From JBOHPP01 sp050731755 (lineage in GTDB: Bacteria; Methylomirabilota; Methylomirabilia; Rokubacteriales; CSP1-6), in assembly GCA_050731755.1 (NCBI GenBank), contig JBOHPP010000240.1, positions 1 to 6,453 on the forward strand: a stretch of 6,453 nt of DNA, read 5' to 3'. This document shows positions 1 to 5,932 of the stretch, piece after piece. Every line of letters starts with the position of its first letter. The stretch's first letter is position 1. Under the pieces are notes generated by a model that saw only the letters and a list, made by a program, of their open reading frames with translations, did no database searches and was not told where the DNA came from. Made by a program: the position numbers and the translations under genes.

Positions 1-134
1 TGCAGCGGCACCGTCAGGATAACTGACGAGCCAGCTTTGATGAGGGTAACGTGACTACCTCACTGTCGATCTGGTCGCCAGCCGGCGCCCCCGGCAACCG
101 CCTCGGCGCCCGAGCAAACCGGCAGGCGCGTCAC
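1..134 (-). pseudogene. hicA: HicA-type mRNA interferase toxin, interrupted by an in-frame stop and cut by the window edge
   Basis: Read from GTG at 134-132, the frame begins V-T-R-L-P-V-C-S-G-A-E-A-V and continues G-A-G-W-R-P-D-R-Q, then hits TGA at 62-60, then resumes in the same frame with G-S-H-V-T-L-I-K and V-I-L-T-V-P-L to the window edge. HicA toxins (double-stranded RNA-binding-like fold, ribosome-independent mRNA cleavage) normally read R-L-P-x-x-S-G, a helix ending A-G-W/F, then R-Q-R-G-S-H with a catalytic histidine. The stop therefore sits exactly where the family has Arg, one base from CGA. The first helix also looks about two residues short, as if six bases were lost. GTG overlaps the hicB stop as GTGA, the usual coupled order in some HicBA loci. 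What is seen is the stop; loss of function is inferred. A sequencing error would be the main alternative. Confidence 0.72.
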
Positions 135-346
135 GTCGTCGGAGCCTCAACCTCCACTTCGACGACGTCGATAGCAAGCGGCAGCCCCTGCGCACGGCGG
201 GTCTCGAGGCTCGCCTCGATCGCTTCTCGCACGTTGCGGAGCGCCTCTTCGACCGTCCGCCCCTGGGTAACGCAGCCAGGCAGCGCCGGGCACTCAGCCA
301 ACACCCACCCGTTCTCGTCGCGATCCAGTGTGACCAGGAACTTCAC
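131..346 (-). CDS. hicB: HicB-family antitoxin
   Basis: This encodes 71 residues starting M-K-F-L-V-T-L-D-R-D-E-N-G-W and continuing A-E-C-P-A-L-P-G-C-V-T-Q-G-R-T-V-E-E-A-L-R-N, the signature of the HicB partial RNase H-like fold (beta strand, conserved C-P-x-L-P-G-C, then an E-E-A-L helix). HicB proteins bind and neutralise the HicA RNase. There is no C-terminal ribbon-helix-helix or HTH DNA-binding domain, so this is the short form; the tail is acidic (V-E-V-E-V-E-A). The start is GTG at 346-344. An in-frame TAA lies four codons upstream, and the ATG at 353-351 is out of frame and stops at once, which settles the start. No good Shine-Dalgarno sequence precedes it. A TAAGAT box six bases upstream could be a -10 for a leaderless message, but this is weak. 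The paired toxin overlaps its stop codon and is disrupted, leaving an orphan antitoxin. Confidence 0.85.
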   Translation of the reverse strand: MKFLVTLDRDENGWVLAECPALPGCVTQGRTVEEALRNVREAIEASLETRRAQGLPLAIDVVEVEVEAPTT

Positions 347-412
347 GAAATCATCTTACAACGCACGCTCGCCGCGTGGGATGTCCCAGTTTCCATACGC
401 CACGAAAGGGAG

Positions 413-1486
413 TCACCCCACCCTGTAGCGCTTGACCGCCTCCTCGTTCCACTGGAGGCCGATGCCCGGGCGCGCGGACGCCTCGATCATCCCGTCCACC
501 GGGCGGAGGGGTTCAGCAAGGACCGGCGCCGCCACATCGAGGTACTCGATGTAGTGGCAGGTCGGCGTCACCGTTAAGAGATGAGCGCTCACCTCGATGA
601 AGATGTGGCTCGAGCACGGCACGCCCGCCGCCTGCGCCAGCGCGGCCGCGCGCAGCCAGCCCGTCACGCCGCCGATCTGCTGCGGGTCGGGCATGACGAG
701 GTCGCAGGCCTTGAGCGAGAGCGCCAGCTCCATCTCGTGCACGCCGTTGAAGTTCTCGCCGACCTGGATGGGCGTGGCCACCTGCGCGGCGATCTCGGCG
801 GCGCCGCGATAGTCGTCGGCGCGCACCGGCTCCTCGATCCAACTCACGCCCTCGCCGTCGAGCACGCGGCCGCGGCGGATTGCCTCCGGCGTCGCCAGCG
901 ACTGGTTGAAATCGACCATGAGCGCCGCGTCGTCACCGAGATGCTTGCGCGCCGCGCGTACCACGGCGAGATCCTCGGCGAGCGTCGGCCAGCCGATCTT
1001 GACTTTCATGGCCTTGAAACCCGCGGCCGCCGTCTTGGCCGCAGCGTCGGCGGCCTCGCCGGGCGGGATCATCCCCAGGCTGTTGTAGGCGGGGATGGGC
1101 CGTGGGCGGCCGCCCAGCAGACTCGCCAGCGGCAAACCGGCGGCGACGGCGAGCGCGTCCCAGGCCGCCATGTCGATCCCCGCCACCGCCAGGCCCTGCA
1201 GCCCGCGCGTGCCGAACAGCGTCATGCGCGCGCGCATCTTCTTGTCGAGCTCGATGGGCGTGACCTGGTCGCCCTTGATGATGTCCCCGAGGGCCAGCAC
1301 CAGCTCGCGCAGTGGCGCCAGCGTGAACGCGTGGTAGCCAAAGAGGTAGGAGCGCCCGACCACCCCCTCGTCGGTCGCCAGGTCGATGAGCAGCAGCGGC
1401 GCCTGGGTCACGTGTCCCGACGCGGTGCGGATCGGGGGCTCCAGCGGAGCGACGACGGGTCGGGCCTGGATGTCACGAATCTTCAT
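413..1486 (-). CDS. Mandelate racemase/muconate lactonizing enzyme family protein (enolase superfamily, mandelate racemase subgroup)
   Basis: The product is 357 residues, close to the 359 of Pseudomonas putida mandelate racemase. The capping domain spans roughly residues 1-125, followed by a (beta/alpha)7-beta barrel. From memory of that enzyme, every key residue is present with a constant offset of three: Lys161 and Lys163 (K-V-K-I-G, the S-specific base), metal ligands Asp192 (V-D-F-N-Q-S), Glu218 (W-I-E-E-P) and Glu244 (V-G-E-N), the Asp267-His294 dyad (M-P-D and S-S-H-I-F), Glu314 (Y-I-E-Y-L-D), plus Tyr51 and Ser136. It should bind Mg2+ and abstract the alpha proton of a hydroxy-acid; racemase or acid-sugar dehydratase activity is possible. 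No mandelate pathway genes are nearby, so the substrate is open. The ATG at 1486 is chosen over a GTG seven codons upstream because GGGAGG lies five bases before it. It follows glnS by 57 bp on the same strand and may be cotranscribed. Confidence 0.9.
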   Translation of the reverse strand: MKIRDIQARPVVAPLEPPIRTASGHVTQAPLLLIDLATDEGVVGRSYLFGYHAFTLAPLRELVLALGDIIKGDQVTPIELDKKMRARMTLFGTRGLQGLAVAGIDMAAWDALAVAAGLPLASLLGGRPRPIPAYNSLGMIPPGEAADAAAKTAAAGFKAMKVKIGWPTLAEDLAVVRAARKHLGDDAALMVDFNQSLATPEAIRRGRVLDGEGVSWIEEPVRADDYRGAAEIAAQVATPIQVGENFNGVHEMELALSLKACDLVMPDPQQIGGVTGWLRAAALAQAAGVPCSSHIFIEVSAHLLTVTPTCHYIEYLDVAAPVLAEPLRPVDGMIEASARPGIGLQWNEEAVKRYRVG

Positions 1487-1491
1487 GGGTG

Positions 1492-1497
1492 CCTCCC
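1492..1497 (-). promoter_or_regulatory. Ribosome binding site deciding the racemase start
   Basis: GGGAGG on the minus strand, five bases upstream of the ATG at 1486-1484. The GTG at 1507 lies upstream of this site, so translation from there would read through it; the ATG is the better start and yields a protein aligned with the N-terminus of mandelate racemase. Confidence 0.8.
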
Positions 1498-1543
1498 GGT
1501 ACGCCACTTACCGTTATGGGCCGCCCTAGACTACGTAAGAGGT

Positions 1544-3223
<1,680 letters not shown>

Positions 3224-3232
3224 ACCGGGCGA

Positions 3233-3241
3233 ATCGTACCA
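3233..3241 (-). promoter_or_regulatory. Candidate extended -10 promoter element for glnS
   Basis: On the minus strand the sequence reads TGGTACGAT, an extended -10 (TG-N followed by TACGAT, 4 of 6 matches to TATAAT). Only nine bases separate it from the glnS ATG, so a start site six or seven bases downstream would leave an untranslated leader of two or three bases. That agrees with the missing Shine-Dalgarno sequence. No convincing -35 is seen at 16-18 bp, which extended -10 promoters can tolerate. Confidence 0.4.
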
Positions 3242-3299
3242 TTTTCCGGGCGCTTCCGAGGCAGGCCGGGGCCGAGTGTCTGAGCAGGAGGACGTTGAG

Positions 3300-3398
3300 A
3301 TGGCCAGGGCGCCCGGGGTATCGTGGACGCGCCATGGGGACTGGCGCGTCAGGGATGCCTTCACTGCAACTGTGGCGGATGCCACGTACCCGGTATGA
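3300..3398 (+). CDS. Possible small ORF (32 codons) in the leader of the thioesterase gene
   Basis: An ATG at 3300 is preceded by a full AGGAGG at 3286-3291 with an ideal eight-base gap, and the frame runs 32 codons to TGA at 3396-3398. The peptide begins M-A-R-A-P-G-V-S-W-T and ends A-D-A-T-Y-P-V. It has no membrane segment, no run of a single amino acid typical of an attenuation leader, and no family I recognise. It lies across the 9-bp inverted repeat at 3326-3350. A second, overlapping frame without a good ribosome binding site (ATG at 3355, 38 codons) ends at 3469-3471, in the start region of the thioesterase. The strong ribosome binding site is the only support, so this may be chance in GC-rich DNA. 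Confidence 0.22.
   Translation: MARAPGVSWTRHGDWRVRDAFTATVADATYPV
3326..3350. repeat. Perfect 9-bp inverted repeat (hairpin or operator)
   Basis: GACGCGCCA at 3326-3334 and its exact complement TGGCGCGTC at 3342-3350 flank a seven-base loop. Neither strand has a T tract after the stem, so it is not a simple intrinsic terminator. It sits in the 253-bp spacer between divergent glnS and the thioesterase, about 100 bp from the glnS start and 127 bp before the thioesterase start. It could be a dimeric regulator site or a stem in the thioesterase mRNA leader. Confidence 0.5.
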
Positions 3399-3470
3399 CC
3401 TGCTCGTCGAGAAGGGCTTTTTCGATTCTCTTGCCATCAGGCAACTCCCCAAACACGCCACGGAGGCGTG
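3372..3470 (+). promoter_or_regulatory. Series of three short inverted repeats ending over the thioesterase ribosome binding site
   Basis: Three perfect stems follow one another on the plus strand: GTGGC/GCCAC at 3372-3376 and 3381-3385 with a four-base loop; TTGCC/GGCAA at 3431-3435 and 3440-3444 with a four-base loop; and CACGCC/GGCGTG at 3454-3459 and 3465-3470 with a five-base loop. The last stem contains the ribosome binding site GGAGG (3462-3466), split between loop and 3' arm, so folding would hide it. The arrangement resembles a translationally controlled leader, but short stems are common in GC-rich DNA and no known riboswitch class is recognised. Confidence 0.3.
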
Positions 3471-3476
3471 AACACG

Positions 3477-3912
3477 ATGGCGAAGATGACCGATGGCATG
3501 GAGCAACTTCTGCGCGGCGAGATGCCGCAGCCCGGCGGCGCAGCTCATCGGCATGGCGCTCGAGTCGTTCGCGCCGGGAGAGGCCGTCGTCGTGCTCCAG
3601 GCGGACGCTCGCCACGGCAACCCGATGGGCACCGTGCAGGGCGGCCTCATCGCCGCCCTCGCTGACGCTGCGATGGGCTGGGCCTTCATGACGACACTCG
3701 CCGAGGGTGAGTCCTACACGACACTCGAGATGAAGATCAACTTCCTCAAGCCGGTGTGGAAGGGGCGCGTGACCGCCCGCGGGCGCGTGCGCAAGGCGGG
3801 GCGCACGGTCGGTCTGGTCGAGTGCGACGTGGTCGATAGTGAGGACGGGCTCGTCGCCCACGCCCTGGGCACGTGCATGATCCTCCGGGGCCAGCAGGCC
3901 TCGGGGCGGTAG
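3477..3912 (+). CDS. PaaI-type hotdog-fold acyl-CoA thioesterase, with an apparent frameshift near its 5' end
   Basis: From about residue 20 on, this is a PaaI/YdiI-type hotdog thioesterase: G-N-P-M-G-T-V-Q-G-G-L-I-A-A-L-A-D-A-A-M-G is the central helix signature (Asp as catalytic carboxylate, Gln in place of the common His of H-G-G). Then come L-E-M-K-I-N-F-L-K-P-V, A-R-G-R-V, G-R-T-V-G-L-V-E-C and A-x-G-T-C-M-I-L. Such enzymes hydrolyse acyl- or aryl-CoA thioesters in the cytoplasm, usually as tetramers. The start is odd. ATG at 3477, ten bases after GGAGG, gives M-A-K-M-T-D-G-M-E-Q-L-L-R-G-E-M-P-Q-P, a normal family N-terminus, but that frame then fails. The hotdog frame carries on from P-A-A-Q-L-I-G. 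Skipping one C in the CCC run at 3531-3533 joins them. The only ATG in the downstream frame before this (3493) gives an unlike, Cys-rich N-terminus. The stop abuts the stop of the next gene on the other strand. Confidence 0.82.
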
Positions 3913-5262
3913 TCAGGCCGCGGGGCGCTTCGCCGCCGGCAGCAGGCGGCTGTCGCCGGTGTCGCCGGGTACGGTCTGACGCCCAAAGGGCGCGAGTTCT
4001 TCGTAGCGAGCCGGCGCGGTGTTCGGCGCCCGCTCGGCGTCCAGCGCCGCCATCCGCAGCTCGGCCGCCCGGTTGATCAGATTTCGGTCGTGGGCCCGGA
4101 GCAGGTCCACCCCGGCCGCGTCCATGCGCAGCCGGACCACGGTCTCTGACGGCGCACCATCGGCGTTGACCGCCCGCTGGTAGGCGAAGCTCGGCCAATC
4201 GGCCGGCAGTTCCGCCGCGCGCGCCCACCGGCCGCCGGCCACCAATCGAAGGTCGGCCGTCTCCTGCAGCACGCGGGCCACATAGGCGTGGTTGTCCTCG
4301 AACGTGGCGGGCGTTGGCAATGTCGTTCCCACAATTTCCTCGGGGTCGCGGCCCTCGAGGCCTCTGAGCATCTCGGCGGCGATCCGGAGGTGCTCGATCT
4401 CATAGGCGAGGAAGCGCTCCCAGAGGTCCTTGAGCCGGGGGTCCGTCTCGGTGCTGTAGCAGGTGTAATAGTTGGCGCACTCGGTGAACTCGTGGAGCAC
4501 CCAGCGCTCCAGCCAGGTTTCGGTCGGATCCAGCAGCGATTCGTACTGGGTGACGTGCTCCTCCTCGACCTCGGCGATTTCGGCGTAGAGCTGCCGGGCC
4601 TCTGGGCTGGCATAGAGCGGGCCGAGATTCTTGTAGAAGTTCATCGTCTGCTGCTCACCGGCGAGCAGGGTGAGCACGTTCACCTTCGAGTGCGGGTCGG
4701 CCTCCCGCTTCCGGTAGTGCTCGAGCAGCCTGAGCGAGGGGTCATTGTGGTGGTCCTGGGTCGGCCGGCCCGGCAGGACGTCGGTGCGGCCCTGGAGGAT
4801 CTCGTCGGGGTCTTTGCCGTGGATCAGGTCGAGGAGTTGGCAAAAGCGGTACAGGTGATCGAAGTCTTCCAGGAGCCCGAAGTCGAAAGCGCGCTTCAGG
4901 TACGGGTCGGGCTCGGTCCGTGCCAGGTAGGCCGTCAGCTCGATGGCGACCTGCTCGTAGGCTACGGTGGTCTCGAGACCGGTCTGATCGGCCGGATTGA
5001 GCCAGTTGATGGTCATCTGCTGCTGCTGCTCGACGCGCCGCATGGTGGCCAGCCAGGCCTTGAGGGCCCGGTCGTCGCAAACGCGCGCGAAGCTGTGGGA
5101 GAAGAACGCCGACTCCAGCTCGATGCCGTTCATGAGGATGACGCGGCAGCGCGTGAACGCGTCGACCTCCTGCTTGCGGTAGGGGGGCTGGATGATTTCT
5201 TTCCACGAACGGCATTGCCGGCCCAGAGGAATGCCTTTTTCCTTTAGAGGGTTCATCGCCAT
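3913..5262 (-). CDS. Tandem double ferritin-like (diiron four-helix bundle) protein
   Basis: The 449-residue soluble protein has no signal peptide or membrane segment. The second bundle, residues about 195-300, holds a textbook diiron set: Glu203-x6-Tyr210, Glu233-x-x-His236, Glu258-x6-Tyr265 and Glu288-x-x-His291, as in rubrerythrin and ferritin. The first bundle, about residues 40-145, has acids at 48, 78, 103 and 133, each exactly 155 residues before its partner, with Gln81 and His136 matching His236 and His291. So the protein looks like an internal duplication in which site one changed His to Gln and Glu to Asp. Residues 300-449 form a tail with no recognised domain. Likely roles are oxidase, peroxidase or iron handling; none is proven and I do not know a named family. 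ATG at 5262 follows GGGAGG by seven bases; ATG at 5256 is the alternative. It is divergent to a hemerythrin gene across a 130-bp spacer with a candidate sigma-54 site. Confidence 0.85.
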   Translation of the reverse strand: MAMNPLKEKGIPLGRQCRSWKEIIQPPYRKQEVDAFTRCRVILMNGIELESAFFSHSFARVCDDRALKAWLATMRRVEQQQQMTINWLNPADQTGLETTVAYEQVAIELTAYLARTEPDPYLKRAFDFGLLEDFDHLYRFCQLLDLIHGKDPDEILQGRTDVLPGRPTQDHHNDPSLRLLEHYRKREADPHSKVNVLTLLAGEQQTMNFYKNLGPLYASPEARQLYAEIAEVEEEHVTQYESLLDPTETWLERWVLHEFTECANYYTCYSTETDPRLKDLWERFLAYEIEHLRIAAEMLRGLEGRDPEEIVGTTLPTPATFEDNHAYVARVLQETADLRLVAGGRWARAAELPADWPSFAYQRAVNADGAPSETVVRLRMDAAGVDLLRAHDRNLINRAAELRMAALDAERAPNTAPARYEELAPFGRQTVPGDTGDSRLLPAAKRPAA

Positions 5263-5300
5263 CGAGTAGCCTCCCGGGACCCGTGTGGGCGGCCAGCGGC

Positions 5301-5316
5301 TGCAAGGGTCCTGCCG
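5301..5316 (-). promoter_or_regulatory. Candidate sigma-54 (-24/-12) promoter facing the double ferritin-like gene
   Basis: The minus strand reads CGGCAGGACCCTTGCA. Against the consensus TGGCAC-R-N4-TTGCW it keeps GGCA, the purine and all of TTGCA, with the required GG-N10-GC spacing; the first T and the C of CAC differ. A start near 5290 would give a leader of roughly 28 bases containing the GGGAGG ribosome binding site (5270-5275). It is weaker than the site facing the other way. Confidence 0.42.
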
Positions 5317-5347
5317 GCGAGAAGCCGTGGGGGCCCGGCGCGCTCGG

Positions 5348-5363
5348 TGGCACTCGGGTTGCT
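5348..5363 (+). promoter_or_regulatory. Sigma-54 (-24/-12) promoter facing the hemerythrin gene
   Basis: The plus strand reads TGGCACTCGGGTTGCT. It matches the RpoN consensus TGGCAC-R-N4-TTGCW at every defined position except the purine, with exact GG-N10-GC spacing (GG 5349-5350, GC 5361-5362). Transcription would begin near 5372-5374, leaving about 20 bases before the ATG at 5393, with AGGAA at 5380-5384 as ribosome binding site. Sigma-54 promoters need an AAA+ activator bound upstream; no clear activator site was recognised in the 130-bp spacer. Confidence 0.68.
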
Positions 5364-5392
5364 GCGTTGTGAAAGTCCCAGGAACCCCGAGC

Positions 5393-5869
5393 ATGCGAGC
5401 GACCGACGTGCTGAGCGAGGACCACATGCGCGTTCGGGAGCTCTTCCTACAACTCGAGCAGAGCGCCGGGGGCGAGGAGCGGCAGGCGCTGCTCGACCAG
5501 GTCGCCGACGAGCTGGAGTTGCACTCCCAGGTCGAGCAGGAGCTTTTCTATCCAGCGATCAGTACGGTGTCGGCGCGCGTCGAGGACGCCCGCTCCAGCC
5601 ACCAGCACGTACGACGCCTCCTGGCCGCGGTTCGGGGTCTGGATCCGGGCGGTGAGGAGTTCCTCGCGGCCTTCCGGACGCTGAAGTCCGCCGTGCTCAG
5701 CCACGTCACTGAGGAGGAAGGGGCGATGTTCTTCGAGGCCGCGCGCCTCGGCGCCGCCAGGCTCGAGCGACTCGGGCGCAAGATTCAGCAGCGCCAGGCG
5801 ACGCTGAAGACCGCGCGCCTGCAGCGCAGCGAACGGAGAGTCAAGCAAGCCGCGCGGAGAATCGTCTGA
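5393..5869 (+). CDS. Hemerythrin HHE cation-binding domain protein
   Basis: The product is 158 residues, a single hemerythrin-like four-helix bundle that should bind a non-heme diiron centre in the cytoplasm. Likely ligands in order are His11 (E-D-H-M-R-V-R), His44 with Glu48 (L-E-L-H-S-Q-V-E-Q-E-L-F-Y-P), His70 (S-S-H-Q-H-V-R), and His104 with Glu108 (L-S-H-V-T-E-E-E-G-A-M-F-F). The spacing and the ELFYP and EEEGxxF motifs are typical of bacterial HHE proteins, which bind oxygen or nitric oxide, sense iron, or repair iron-sulfur centres. After the bundle comes a strongly basic tail (about residues 128-158, rich in Arg, Lys and Gln) that could contact nucleic acid or a partner. ATG at 5393 is chosen because it follows AGGAA by eight bases and begins at the family N-terminus; the frame stays open upstream to 5285 but would cross the sigma-54 promoter. 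Divergent neighbour: the double ferritin-like gene. Confidence 0.92.
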   Translation: MRATDVLSEDHMRVRELFLQLEQSAGGEERQALLDQVADELELHSQVEQELFYPAISTVSARVEDARSSHQHVRRLLAAVRGLDPGGEEFLAAFRTLKSAVLSHVTEEEGAMFFEAARLGAARLERLGRKIQQRQATLKTARLQRSERRVKQAARRIV

Positions 5870-5889
5870 GACCAGCCCCGTAGCGGCTG

Positions 5890-5898
5890 TGCTATCCT
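5890..5898 (+). promoter_or_regulatory. Candidate extended -10 promoter element upstream of the sensor gene
   Basis: TGTGCTATCCT (5888-5898) contains TG-C-TATCCT, an extended -10 with four of six matches to TATAAT. Transcription would start near 5905, at the base of the hairpin that precedes the sensor gene. No convincing -35 lies 16-18 bp upstream, and the box lies only about 20 bp after the hemerythrin stop. Confidence 0.3.
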
Positions 5899-5903
5899 CC
5901 GCG

Positions 5904-5930
5904 GCAAGCGCCAGCGCGGTTGGCGTTTGC
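5904..5930 (+). repeat. 10-bp hairpin directly before the sensor gene start
   Basis: GCAAGCGCCA at 5904-5913 pairs with TGGCGTTTGC at 5921-5930 around a seven-base loop; nine pairs are Watson-Crick and one is G-U in RNA. It ends two bases before the ATG at 5933, where a ribosome binding site would be expected, and no Shine-Dalgarno sequence is seen. With no following T tract it is not a standard terminator for the hemerythrin gene, so translational control or an operator fits better. Confidence 0.5.
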
Positions 5931-5932
5931 GC

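Noticed and set aside
51..428. Plus-strand open frame of 125 codons across hicB
   Set aside because: It is antisense to a clear HicB protein, the translation is Ser/Arg rich and low in complexity, and it matches no family.
3323..3691. Plus-strand frame with a Cys-rich C-x-C-x-x-C stretch near 3355-3385, considered as a zinc-binding protein
   Set aside because: The Cys residues come from the inverted-repeat region, the rest is Arg/Ser-rich, and the frame overlaps the thioesterase in the wrong phase.
3361..3861. Minus-strand open frame of 166 codons over the thioesterase, whose C-terminus looks protein-like
   Set aside because: Its body is antisense to the hotdog domain; only the last thirty or so residues look plausible, and there is no start or ribosome binding site for that part alone.
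3920..3945. Possible terminator hairpin at the convergent junction
   Set aside because: The GC-rich stem is only four base pairs (GGCG/CGCC), lies inside the coding end of the ferritin-like gene and has no T tract.
4288..5247. Plus-strand open frame of 319 codons
   Set aside because: It is antisense to the double ferritin-like gene, whose ordered metal-ligand motifs show which strand is real.
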